Positions 48,933 through 61,278 of a DNA stretch of 64,000 nucleotides are shown here, in pieces. Position numbers and translations under genes: made by a program. The stretch is taken from the NCBI RefSeq assembly GCF_037975245.1, contig NC_092578.1, positions 12,816,321 through 12,880,320 on the forward strand, given 5' to 3'. Origin of the DNA: Apostichopus japonicus (lineage: Eukaryota; Echinodermata; Holothuroidea; Aspidochirotida; Stichopodidae). The notes under the pieces are model-generated. The model did not search any database and was not told the DNA's origin. It worked only from the letters and a program-made list of their open reading frames with translations. Within the stretch, counting starts at the first letter, position 1; the number at the start of each line of letters is the position of its first letter.

Positions 48933-50290
48933 CAGGGTGGGAATTTTACGGTACGCCGGTAGGCTAGCGTACTGGAATGAAAATATGGCTTACCAAAATA
49001 AAAAAATCAAATGGGCCTGGTACTACACACCCTTGTAATGAGCGTACCAAAAATTCTGACCGTAAGTGACTGCATCGGACTGTAGTAGGCTTATCTGCAA
49101 TCTGCTTCTAAGTTACGGAGGATTAATTTGTCGCGCAGCTAGCAAAAAGCACCAACGAACAGGCCGCACACAGCTGGCTGCTAGCTCAGCGATCGTGCCT
49201 GGACCGTCACATACCTACGACTAACTGTGTATGCATCGCAAATTATTCCAACTTCACACATGAACTACGCAATTGCCGACGGCAATTGCGTAGTTCATAC
49301 TGTACATGTGCTCAGAATTTTCCCAGGTACCCTGCCAAACAAGTGTGCGCTCATCCCCTGTCTAACACCTGTTTGTTAACATTTTTGGCACGTTTCCAAG
49401 AAACGTTTCACGGAGTATTCCCCATGATACACGAGGCACAGTTCATACACGCAGCACAAGATATCAAGCTATGGCCATCTTTATGAAAGTAAACCTTGTA
49501 ATAAAATATGTTTTAGGCCACACGACATGATTAACTAATGCTCAAAATTATTTCTATGTTCTTGTAGAAAACGTCAAGTTTGGAAAATACAATTAGTTGT
49601 GTTTTTGTAGTTACGTGAGATCCGTAACAGACGAGGTGGTTAGGCTATTTGCTATACACTTAACTATGGTAGGACATTATTTTTTCCGTATTTTTGGAAA
49701 TTCTAGAAAATACTTTCTTTTCCCCCCGCTTAACACCAGATGTGGTCTTACGGTTTATTCATAAATGGGTGTACTAGAGCCTTGTTTACATGACATTAGT
49801 TGATGCCAGTTTTGCGTGAATTTTTCGAAAGTGTTTTGCTGGATCTTTCGTAAATTTGAAAGGACCGAACTTACTTTTCGTACACAATTGGTAATTTCTC
49901 TACTGATTTTCAGAGTTATTTTTACGATCTCCAGTCGATACATTTCCTTTGATCATGTATTTGAATAACTTATACCAAGTCGAGTATTCGACCCGGTATT
50001 GTCTGGTCGGAGAGTTCAACGTGATGGACAGGGATTGTAATTATTTCGATCGAACATGCATTGACTGGATTATCTGCGCCGCCGCTGTCGGCTCGATATA
50101 AAGTACACTTGTGCCGCGAATCAGGAAGTTTTCAGTCACAAAAGGATAACAGCGTTCAGGTCATTGTGCTGTGCTTACCGATTCATGAATTGTGCTTACC
50201 AACTGAGAAATCTTGGCTCATGTTGGTAAGCACATTTCATCAAAATATGAAGAAATGCTTACCAACTTTTTTTGCCAAATTCCCACCCTG
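48933..50290. mobile_element. 1358-bp inverted-repeat element
   Basis: Ends cagggtgggaattt and aaattcccaccctg. Both flanks carry atac at the junction (48929-48932 and 50291-50294) instead of an 8-bp repeat. No transposase ORF. A 37-bp perfect palindrome lies inside at 49261-49297. Confidence 0.65.
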
Positions 50291-51562
50291 ATACGTAAGA
50301 GCTCGAAGTCGAAGTCACAAACTTGCCGGCCTGTGACGTATTTCATAAGCCACGCCCATGTGGCCGCGTCGAAGTGGGAAAAATAATTTCGCGCCCCGCT
50401 TGAGGTCGAGTTGGAAATGCAACTTCGCTGTAAGAGAGACTGTTGCCCTAATGCAAATCTAACCGCCGGTTCCCGGTGGATTTTTCCGCGGCTATAATGA
50501 GCACAGCTACAAGCAGATAATGAGTCGAGTGCACACTGTCTCCAAACTACCCTCCACGCTATACAGTTACATTCACAGCCGCAGTCAAGCTGTTACTAAG
50601 CCGATTTAACACAGAGTTGAACAAAAGATCATAGCTCTCTTAAAGTCAAAAGGTATTAAACGTTCCACAAAGATAGTGTGTTTATAGGCCATATTTTATC
50701 CTTCTGCATAGGCAAAACTTCTGTGAAAAATAAATAAGGAAATGTGAATTTACACTGCATGAATCTAAAATGCTAACTTTCTTATTTTCTCATTCGGCCA
50801 AGTGGGAACAAAAACTTTTTTTGCCTTTTGGACAAGTTTCCTGAATTTTTAAGATTTAAAAATCTAAAAAACTGAAACCAAATCACAATCTAACTTCTTG
50901 TACATATGCACATTAGTGTGAACCAGAACCTAACATACAGGCCAGGCTTAAAGCATAATCCTACTTATGAAGAACAGGACCTAAACTCCCCAGCCAGGCA
51001 TAGGCGTACAGGACCATTTCAGTTTGGGGTAGTGGGCAGAACTTTTTGTGCCCGAAAGTTCCCGTGACACTATCTAAGCGGAGCGCCACCATCGGTTGGC
51101 GCGTAGCGTACAAGAAAATTTTTGGGCACACAATGCCTCTCAGATTGCCGGAAACGGCACTTCTGAGGCCTTGCAAGTTGCATCTAAACATTCAGTATTT
51201 TATAATCTCACGTTTTAGAAATTTACACTTCCCCAAAAATTTGGTAAATTAGAAGAAAACATGGTAACATCACTTTGGAGGGCAAAAATGGGACAGTATA
51301 TTTTTTAAGCTCCTATTTAGTTACCTAATTTATTATTTTAACACAGTATTCAGCTATCAACAGAAAAAAAAAAAAAAACATACATTGTTCAACGACACGT
51401 AGGCGGGATAATGTCGCTGTGTCGGGTGAGACTGCAATTTGTCTCACAAAAAAAGTTTAGAATATAACAAGGAATATGACAAACCTGTACTTCTAGGCAC
51501 TCCCCCTCCCCCCCACCATCAATGAAAAAGAAAATATACACTCATGTTGGGGATGTCTAGGT

Positions 51563-52216
51563 CAAGGGCGGCGGAAGCACTTTTAATCTGGGGGGGGGGG
51601 CACCGACATCAAAGGGCACTTTGCAGAAATTCGATTGGACTGATGCAGCCTTACATTTAGTACCCTTTATAACTCTTATTTTATTATCTTATTTGTGTAA
51701 TACACATCACTTCATCAACCCCCCCCCCCCCCCCAAAGGAAAATATGCATACTATCACTGCAATATCCAATGCGCAAATTGGGAAACAAGGAACAAGTTT
51801 TCTTTTGAGACAAAATGAGGTGAAATCATGTTAGTTGCTAATGTAGGAATCTTCCGAATTAGAGTTTTTTTCTTGTTAATATCTTCACAATTTTTTCCAT
51901 TCGAAATAGCTTTGAGTTTGACCCACAGAAATTCATTAAAAGTCACGGGCTTAGCCAGGATTTGCAAAGTTGTATGCACGACTATCTGAGCGGAGCGCCA
52001 CCATCGGTTGGCGCGGATCGTACTAGAAAATTTTTGGTTTTACAAACCCCTCAGATGGCCGGAAACGGCCCTTCCCGAGTGTTCATTCTGGTTCCCTGGC
52101 CTCTTGCTAACTTGAGGCACCTCAATTTTTATGTAGAAAAAAGGCACATTTTTAACCTGAGGAAAAGTGGGGGGGGGGCACGTGCCCCCTGTGCCCCCCC
52201 GGTTCCGCCGCCCTTG
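51563..52216. mobile_element. Nested hAT-like element (654 bp)
   Basis: Ends caagggcggcggaa and ttccgccgcccttg. Flanks gtctaggt and gtccagat match at 6 of 8 bases, consistent with an older duplication. Confidence 0.75.
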
Positions 52217-52320
52217 GTCCAGATATACAATTGACTAGTTAAATAAAGAAAATCATGGAATTGTCGGGCAAAAATTTGAAAAAGATTCGGGCAAGCTACT
52301 GCATATTTATATATATATAT

Positions 52321-52472
52321 ATTTCCAGAGGACAAGAAATTCGGGCAAAAGTCCTGAAAAATTCGGGCAGCCTAAGACGAGAAAAAAAAAGAAATATATG
52401 TATATATTTTTCTCCTCTTAGGCTGCCCGAATTTTTCAGGACTTTTGCCCGAATTTCTTGTCCTCTGGAAAT
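52321..52472. repeat. Hairpin with 66-bp arms
   Basis: 52321-52386 and 52407-52472 are reverse complements with one mismatch and a 20-bp AT-rich loop. Located inside the 50999-52522 element. Confidence 0.93.
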
Positions 52473-52993
52473 TTGGGGGGCAGTCTGCCCCCTGCCCCCC
52501 CCCCCCGCCTCGTACGCCTATGCAGCCAGGTGAACAAAATCAGTTGACTGTAGGGCAATTTTTGCACTCCAGCGAATCTGTACTTTTTTTTAGCCAGCTA
52601 GATCGTAGACATCCCTTTTCAATATCATGTATCACTGGATTGGGGGTGAAGAGCAATTGGTAATGTTTTCTTGGAAGGGTGTATTACAAATTATAATATT
52701 AGCGGGTATAGTTATTTGGTTGGCTCAGGAAGACTCGATGGATACACTACGACGTTGTCACAGAATGTTAGCACCAATCAAAATAGATCTCAGAAAAGAT
52801 TTAGGGTTTCAGCCAATCGCAGGCATTTCCTGGATAAACAACATGTCTGCGCCCTTGTGTAAACTTATGCCGATCCCGGTTTCAGTAGTGTACATGGAAT
52901 TACGTACTAATAGCCAAGGCCTATACTAGTTACAGTCACTTTATTACGCTGAACAACCAAAGTGAAGGCTTCAGTTCCTATTTTTGATATGAA

Positions 52994-54069
52994 CAGTGGC
53001 GGCGGAACCGGGGGGGCTTGGGGGGGCTCAGCCCCCCAATAAAAAAGTTGAGGGGGCAAATGCATGATAAGCCCCCCCAATATTTACCAAGGCTCCGAAA
53101 CGTGCATCTGCCCATTTTTCAATGCATACTTGTCGATCTGTCCGATGCACACGTATACTCTATAGGTATAATAATTTTAGTAAATGCTGGGGGACCCTCG
53201 GCCCGTCCTTTGGCTATAGACCACATTGTCACCCCAACCGCGTCTTCACGCGGTTGGGAAGCAGTGAAAAGTGGAAGCAGTGAGTGTGAGTACCGGTAAG
53301 CGTAACACAACTTCGTCTTAGGCCAATGACTTGCCTCATTTCAGCCAGTTCTCCAACATCCCCTTACTTAGTGGCGGAGCGTCCATATATACAGTCAGGG
53401 GGCGGATGCCCCCCACCCCTGACGGACTCAAATGGACTGCTGGCGCCCTTTTCAGCTTTTCACTACTTTTTACTTATTCGCGATTTTTGACTATTTTATT
53501 GCGCTATTGACATTTGTCATATTCTGTTGGTTTAATTTTCCGACAAAATGGCGACGACACCTATTTATTCTCCGTTTATCTGCAAATTAGCAAGGCCCCG
53601 GAAAGGGTCATTTCCTGCAATCTAGGGAGTATCTTTACTCAAAAATTTTCTGTACGCTCCGCGCCAACCTGTGGTGGCGCTCCGCTTAGTGTCGAAAGCG
53701 CCCCTACAGACCATTCTTGCCCTCCCTGACCAATACTCTAGCTCCGCCACTGCCCTTACTACACTCAAAAACATCTTTGCGAGTACACTACGAGTAATAG
53801 CTACTCTCTTAAAAAACCATCGAATATACAAATTACAATGTTTTTACAGACTTTTACGTGCAATCTGAGAAATTGCAGGCTTGAGACCCATATTTTAGGG
53901 CTGGGTATTCGCAGCATAAAACACTCGGAAAGTGCCGTTTCCGGCCATCTGGGGGTTTGAAAAAACCCAAAATTTTCTTGTACGCTCCGCGCCAACCGAT
54001 GGTGGCGCTCCGCTTAGGTAGTCTCCACACATTAGCCCCCCCAATAATTTTTCCGTTCCGCCGCGCCTG
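52994..54069. mobile_element. hAT-like element (1076 bp) carrying a nested MITE
   Basis: Ends cagtggcggcggaac and gttccgccgcgcctg, flanked by the exact repeat gatatgaa (52986-52993 and 54070-54077). Confidence 0.88.
53369..53752. mobile_element. Nested hAT-like MITE, 384 bp
   Basis: Ends tagtggcggagc and gctccgccactg; exact repeat cccttact (53361-53368 and 53753-53760). Sister of 34678-35061. Confidence 0.9.
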
Positions 54070-54365
54070 GATATGAACGCAATGCATGTGTGCCCGGTGA
54101 CTGTGCTGAGGACTAGCAGGTAAAAGTGGTCGGATTTTCACAAAATAACGTTATTGCGTTACTTGACAAATTGACAATTCGTCCATATGAGTCAGTTACA
54201 CACTGAGACGTGAGACTGGAGTAGGCTAGGCCCTAATAATTAAATAGGCAAAGGCCTAACGTTTACAGCTCGTATGGCACCTGTACCTATTTATCTGAAA
54301 ACCAAACTCATGATGAGGGACGTGTTGAAGATTCATGTGGATCTTCCAGGCAGGTAGGTCTAGGC

Positions 54366-54851
54366 CAGGGTTGTCCAACCTTTTGCAGAGGAGGGCCACA
54401 TGGAATGATTATGATGAAGGAGGGGGCCGCATGAACCCTAGCCTACGCTCGATGTTTTGCCCGAAGCCCAAGGCAACAAAATGTGAGCACTGCGAGCAGA
54501 GCGCACTGATTATACAGTTGCAATTGTGCCGATTCGAAGTAAGCTTTCACATTCATATGGTACGGATTCTAAAGTCAGGCCCTGATGGTACTGATTTATT
54601 TTCCGTCCTGATAAAACGCATTTATAAAGTTCAGCCGCCCGCTCCTCCCCCCCCCCCCCCCCTCCACTGAGAGAGTGTCACAAAAACTGAGTTTTTTGGA
54701 CGCAGAAGGTTCGGATGATGATTATAGCTTCAAATTGTTATCAATATATCTGCTCACTAAAATTTCGCACCGTAGATAATCTCTGGCGGGCCGGACACAG
54801 CCCTGAGGCCGGTCGGACTGTGGCCCGCGGGCCGTAGGTTGGACAACCCTG
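54366..54851. mobile_element. hAT-like MITE, 486 bp
   Basis: Ends cagggttgtccaacct and its complement. Flanks gtctaggc and gtctagac match at 7 of 8. The ggcccgcgggcc-rich end recalls widespread hAT MITEs in animals. Confidence 0.85.
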
Positions 54852-57814
54852 GTCTAGACTATATAATGTTTCTTCTCCAGTCCTACATTTGTTCAAACAA
54901 GAGGATATTATTCCTACTTCCCCATGATATTTCAGAAATATGATAGATTTGAAGACAAACAAAGGTCTCATTGAGATATTGAAATGCAATGGTCTCCAAC
55001 TGTGTAAACTCATTGAACTTCAATAGGCCTGTACATGTTATGATATTCGTTGTAAATTGATTGTGCCATTAATAACATTGTCTGCAAAAAAAACATTTTT
55101 ACAGGTTGCAAAAGATTATTCTTCCCCTGATGAAGTCTTCTCAAAATAGGTGGGCTGTGTGGAATGCAATGTATTTTCCATATAGTGGAGACTTACTCCA
55201 CATCCATGACTTACTCCACATTCATCATATTCAAACATTCATCCCCCTGCTGATGGTTCTCCAAAGTTTCATTCCCTACAGTATGTGTGGCAATTGTATT
55301 GAGGTATGATTTGTTCTTTGACATTCAACTCCAAAATTGGACTTCAGTTTTAAAGTTCCAGGTGCTAGAAACATAGACCAAATTGATTTTTTTCTTTTTG
55401 GAACTTGTTAGGCCATTATATAATCTGTTCTGGTGATGCAGAATTCATTCAGCAGATGGTTCAATTCCATCAACAGATATCATACAGCCATACAGTTTCC
55501 AAAAAGAAGGTCAAATATTCGGCACCATCATGAGACTTGTAACAAAAGGAATTACAGGATTTTTCAATGGCAAAGCTCTTGTTGAATTTCCTCACATTGT
55601 CTACATAGGAATTTTCTTTGTGATACAGTAATCTAGCTTTCTAGTGTCAATCACTCTACATAGCAAATGCGAACTGTATAGGGGTAATTTTAAAGTTATC
55701 ATGACTTCATTACAGACCATCCACTGGTGTTCCAATGAAAGGCTCAAAATGAGTTGTTAGCTCGGCAGCTAACTTCAGATTAAACAACAACAAAAACTGT
55801 TTAAAGAAAATGTGTTTGGATGTTGCCATCTCAGACTTTGGAACTACTGGAACAGATAACTATTATAGAGAAGAACAGCTTTCAGCAAACTGGTTATCCA
55901 CCATAAGCCATGTGTATGGAAATGTCTGTAGTTAGTGGACCTGAAGCTTCCCACCGGGATGCTCTGTAGGCTAGTGTAGGCCCATATGTTTAAACAAAAG
56001 AAATTTTTATTACACACATAGGCATACATTTCTCATCAGCGAAACAAATTGTTGAACTATGCAAATATTACAGCATGTTGGCATGGCTGAGCTAACATTG
56101 GATGATTTTGAGCACCTCTTGTAAAGCCAATGTGTTCATAAGCACCATTAGATGACTGGAAAAAAAACGATATTTTCACTTGTATGTAATCCATTTGTGC
56201 TTAACTTTGCACCTAACCACCCCAGATAAAGTTATCATGAACAATGTTCATCTTGTATAGTGTTCTCCATAAATTCTCCCTTCGTATTTGCTATTCTGTG
56301 TTCCCCAGTTTTCCATTAAGGACATGCATTAGTCACTGAATCACATATATTATCTGTCTAGTTTTTGTCCATTTTAGGGCACTGTACCACCCCAGAAGTG
56401 TTTAATACTGAAACTGGTAAATGGAAGTGGTGGACACAGCATACATAAGCCTATGGACAATTTGGGACAGCATAATGAACACATAAATTGGTGTCACTGT
56501 TCCTGTGGCTATGTAAAGGTCTCTTGTAATTTCTTTATATTCTTGCAAGGAAAAAGTTAATGAGTAAAATGTTTTGTGCAATATAGAGGCCCGGTTAAAA
56601 GAAAGTAGATATGCATTGAGAGTGTTTCAAGTAAATCACTAATTCCAGGTGGGGTTCCTCTTAAAGGTGTACTTTATTGGCTAACTATGCTAGATATTCA
56701 AATATGGTCACCTTTGGTCAATATTCTTAAACTTTTTTTTATTACAAACTTTGAGGAAAATTCCTAACTGGGACATTTAGTCATCTTGTGTGTTCCTTAA
56801 AAATTTCTGAGAACAGTTTGTATAGTAAAGACCTCCAGGAAAGTACATTTTGAAAACTTCTAGCAGTTATAGCATGCTAGAATTTGGGGCCTATACTGAC
56901 TACCTTTAAAGCCAAAAGTGCGACTAATCTCTGTTCCAAAATACCCCCAAAAGTATGAACAAGTATTGTTAATCTATAGTGGCTGACACTGGGAACCACC
57001 ACCTGCCAGTAAGCACTTTGTAGTACTTTAGGGTGGAGGTTGAGGGGCTGGAGGTATCTGACTAAAACTGAGAGGTGTTGCCAATTAGAAGCATAAACAC
57101 AGTATGTCTTCTGGGAAACAATATTCTTGATAGGATTACAAGCAAATCACTTATAACAAAGAAGAAATGGAAAAATAGAGGCTTAACTTTAAACATGAAG
57201 GTAACCTATGGGTTTTCTCTCCTGACCAATGCAGTAAGTACAAGGCACCTTTCAGTATATGTGAAATGATTGTGTTTATCCCATGGTTTTAATTTGTTCT
57301 ATACTTCTAGAAATAATTAAAAATTCATTGAATTCAATGCATCATACTCATGGTTTCGTGGGCAATGACTTTGTTTAATACCCTGTAATAACAAGGACAC
57401 CTTGAAGCAGGAGCCACGACAAAGCAAAAACATGAGAAATGATCTGCAGAAAGTTATGAACAGTTGTTAATTTTGTTTTCTTAACTTCCTGAAATCTACG
57501 AAATATATTGTATTGCTTCCTAACTATTCGTTTATTTTACTACATTTTATTCATGAAGGCACCAATTCAATGCAAAGTGTGTTACTTGAAATGCCTCGAC
57601 GATGGAAACAATTGCTGACATCTGAAGTATGGTGGTTTGGAGCACTCAGTGTTTCTGTGGTCCAAGCATGTTGCAGCATTTGTTGAGTGAAATAGTGAAC
57701 CATGGTTACTTGCGCACATCCATTAAGAAAAGCGGAGGGGTGAGGTGGGGGAGGGTGGGCAGGTCGAGAGTTTCAGGTACACCAATCCATGGGCAACTTA
57801 ATGTATAAATGCCT
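54852..57814. other. Gene-poor stretch, nothing supported
   Basis: No ORF with a recognisable domain, no paired inverted repeats and no tandem array noted. Confidence 0.5.
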
Positions 57815-58072
57815 TTTATTGTTATTATTATTATTCATCGTCATTCTTATTGTTGTTATTATTATTATTGTTGTTGTTTTCACTATTATTACTTTTATTA
57901 TGATTATCGTCATTGTCATCCTCATCATTCTTATTGCTATTATTGTTTTTGTTGTTGTTGTTACTATGATTACTATTGTTATCTTTATCATCATCATCAT
58001 TCTTATTATTATTGTTGTTGTTACTATTATTATCGTCATTATCATCATTATCATCATTATTTCTATTATTAA
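57815..58072. repeat. Degenerate TTA/TTG/TCA trinucleotide repeat
   Basis: Imperfect trinucleotide tract that keeps several frames open on both strands; not coding. Confidence 0.9.
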
Positions 58073-58388
58073 GTCTTCGGAGGGGGTGGAATGGTATAGG
58101 TAACTGGGATTGTAATGACTTTTACAGTACATTTCAATCAAGTTTATTTCAAGTTCATTATCACATCTTTTCTCTTACCCTATATATTCATATTTTGTGT
58201 ACCTCGTGTATTTTTACATTTATACTATATTTTTGGTTTGAAATAAAAAGAATAAAATAGAAAAGTCTGAGTCATTGTATTTCAGTTGCTGTAGTTCTCT
58301 GGGGCATTATATCCAGAAAGAGGCCTCTTTTGATTCCTTGCCAAAGACTGAAGAAATCAATGCGATGGTGATTGTGTGGGTTTGCGTG

Positions 58389-58714
58389 TGTGTATGTATG
58401 TATGTGTGTATGTGTGTATGTATGTATGTATGTATGCGTGTATGTATGTATGTATGTATGTATGTATGTATGTATGTATGTATGTATGTATGTATGTATG
58501 TATGTATGTATGTATGTATGTATGTATGTATGTATGTATGTATGTATGTATGTATGTATGTATGTATGTATGTATGTATGTATGTATGTATGTATGTATG
58601 TATGTATGTATGTATGTATGTATGTATGTATGTATGTATGTATGTATGTATGTATGTATGTATGTATGTATGTATGTATGTATGTATGTATGTATGTATG
58701 TATGTATGTATGTA

Positions 58715-58775
<61 letters not shown>

Positions 58776-58868
58776 ATGTATGTATGTATGTATGTATGTA
58801 TGTATGTATGTATGTATGTATGTATGTATGTATGTATGTATGTATGTATGTATGTATGTATGTATGTA

Positions 58869-58927
<59 letters not shown>

Positions 58928-59012
58928 ATGTATGTATGTATGTATGTATGTATGTATGTATGTATGTATGTATGTATGTATGTATGTATGTATGTATGTA
59001 TGTATGTATGTA
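58389..59012. repeat. (TATG)n microsatellite with (TG)n blocks
   Basis: About 620 bp of TATG units interrupted by two pure TG tracts near 58720-58758 and 58874-58910. Long ORFs over it on both strands are artefacts of period 4. Confidence 0.97.
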
Positions 59013-59165
59013 TTTTAGATCGTCCTGCAAGCAGGAACTCGCGAAGAAGCCCCATTGGCTTATCAAAGCCACAAGCTGACCGAAGTCAGTCTCTTAAATT
59101 CATATTTAACGTCCATGATTATGAATTGTCAACAACTCTATAACTGGACGACATACATTAATCTT

Positions 59166-59231
59166 GGAGTGACTCGAACCGGGGACCTTATGATTGGAAG
59201 GCACCGGCGTTAACCACTGAGCTAACACTCC
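59166..59231 (-). tRNA. tRNA-like sequence lacking a normal T-stem (pseudo-tRNA or SINE head)
   Basis: On the minus strand it has a D-arm/box A (TTAGCTCAGTGGTTAACGCC), box B (GGTTCGAGTC) and complementary ends (GGAGTG/CACTCC), but only ~66 nt. About five bases of the T-stem 3' side are missing, and the anticodon arm is ambiguous. Probably not a working tRNA. Confidence 0.45.
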
Positions 59232-59331
59232 TGAATTATTCAACCCATAATGGGCCAATTACCATTTTTTAACTACACATGCTTATTTGTAAAACCATGA
59301 CATAAGTGATTCCATGTTCTATATGCAACAG

Positions 59332-59484
59332 ATTACGTCATCGAAAAATTTAAGAAGACCATGGACCGTGCCCCTGTCCTTGTGTGTGCAATGGGCACCA
59401 GGCTCTCGGAGTTGCGGGCTGATGCCAAGTTGAATGAAACACTCCTTTCTGTGTCTGATGACGAGGCGACACAACTAGACTTAG
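59332..59484 (+). CDS. Unassigned exon-like ORF (51 codons)
   Basis: Bounded by an acceptor (caacag) and a weak donor (gttggt), phase 1 to 1. It encodes FKKTMDRAPVLVCAMGTRLS and ELRADAKLNETLLSV. Codon use (many C/G third positions) differs sharply from the AT-rich surroundings, which suggests a real exon or gene fragment. No family recognised. A possible next exon begins after ttgtttcag near 59893. Confidence 0.35.
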
Positions 59485-60029
59485 GTTGGTTGCATATTAT
59501 TGCACAAAATGTAGTATTTCTGATATCAATGTTTTGAATTTAGCATTCCAAACACTTCTCTCACCAATATATGAGGGTGCTATCATTATGGAAGTAAATA
59601 CACGACCAGTTTATTTTTGCACCACTTCAAGATGTTTCAATGTAATGTTTGCTCCCGAAACATTCTTTTTTACATTTCCTTTCATTTGTGTGATATAGTC
59701 AACTATGTAATCTGGATTTGTTTTTTAGTACAATGGTGTTAACGTTTCTTGTGTGTACAATCAGCTTTGGCATTACTATTAAACAGTATTTTTACCTTCT
59801 AATGTCATTAGATTGGACCTATCTGTTCATACCCAAATCTTCATGGGGAAGCATGGACAATACATTTCACATTCTTTTTTGTCTTGTTTCAGATGATCTT
59901 AATAACCCCAGAATGTCTGGATTTTACCCCGGAAGACATTTAAAGAGGGCTCAATGGGTCTTCATTTCCTCTCTACTGAAGAAGAGTCTTTCTTTAACAT
60001 TATCAAACTTGTATTACTTTAGTTATTGT

Positions 60030-60425
60030 TTTGTTGACTTCTTTCATCTTCCATCTTTGTATGAACACCAAAATCTCTATTTATTTGTGTGCACTTGCCA
60101 TTACTAGTCCGTCCTGATCAAATAAGTAAAGAGCGCCCAAGGGGGGGGGGGGGGGTGGTGTGGGGGATGGACATTAAGGTAGTTATTTAAGATTTTCCAT
60201 CTTTTATATGATACCAGAATTTTTATTTATTTTTGCGCACTTGCCATTACTAGTCCGTCCTGATCTTGCACAGCAAATAAGTAAAGAGGGCCGGGGGGGG
60301 GGGGAGGGGGCTGGGCATTAAGGTAGTTATAGTTTAGCTTATCCATCTTTGCATGAATGCTAGAATTTTTATTTATTTTTGCACGCTTGCCATTACTAGT
60401 CCGTCCTGATCTTGCACAGCAAACA
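60030..60425. repeat. Three-copy ~140-160-bp tandem repeat
   Basis: cttgccattactagtccgtc recurs three times, with poly-G tracts of different length between units. Confidence 0.85.
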
Positions 60426-60734
60426 ATACCGTCACTAATGTATTTTATGTGTGTTCGATTACGTGGTATTTACTAAATTTAATAAACATGTTTACTGGTA
60501 CATTAATAGTCTTTTGTATTTTTTCGAGTGGCCAGAATTCTATATTTATTACACTATATAAATGAAATCCACATTACATTTCAAATGCTTTAGGTTAAAC
60601 TTTTAACAATGCAAAATGTTCAAACATTTTTCAGTTGCAATCAGAACAATCTGTGTAGAGTTGCAGCTGATGAAAATAAATTTGAAATTAGAAACTTGAT
60701 CCAAATATATCCAAATATATTATGATTGCCAGTG

Positions 60735-60956
60735 AGTACAGTCAGTACATACAGCCGCGGTCAATACCCACAGCACAGTGTACAAACAATACAGCGGTGG
60801 ACATCTCAGGTCCAGCTAAAGATACCAAGATACCACGTTTCATTACTGTACTGTCTGCATTTGTTGCCACAAGCAGAAAACTTCACTTGCAAGCAACGGA
60901 AAGTTAACTTTTTCAGATGGCCACACGCGGTTTGGGGGAGTCTTCAATGCCTTTAA
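60735..60956 (+). repeat. Dispersed repeat, copy 2
   Basis: Same family and orientation as 21917-22140, about 85-90% alike by eye. Confidence 0.75.
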
Positions 60957-61278
60957 TCACTGAGCATATCGAATAGACGAAACTCGACTTACTAAATACT
61001 ACTACTACTCACTACCTGCACTTCTGCTGTCAGTGATACTTTGCGCATTTTTCATGCATGGAAGCTGGATATCAGAACTTTTCGCTCGCTTCGCGCGCGT
61101 TTTCATCATTGGTTTCACGCATCCTTGATGTAGGCTACATCATAAACTTTCACTCAAACATGACCTATATACGACTCCTAATGCAACCATTCTAAATACT
61201 CGCCGTTTTGCTCGCGCTTTGAGTTATATGAGCCAAAATGTTACTTTTTAAACTTTTGATCGACTTGTGATTGATGGT

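Larger units (their letters stand above)
50999..52522. mobile_element. hAT-like element (1524 bp) with nested insertion
   Basis: Ends cataggcgtac and gtacgcctatg, flanked by the exact 8-bp repeat cagccagg (50991-50998 and 52523-52530). It holds the 51563-52216 element and a long hairpin. Confidence 0.87.

Noticed and set aside
52627..52929. 100-codon plus ORF with a hydrophobic stretch
   Set aside because: No splice context, homology or codon bias; lies between transposons.
57773..58141. 122-codon Ile/Met-rich ORF
   Set aside because: Low-complexity trinucleotide repeat.
58272..59143. ORFs of 232-266 codons on both strands
   Set aside because: Produced by a TATG microsatellite with no stop in its period; the peptides are pure YVCM or THIY repeats.
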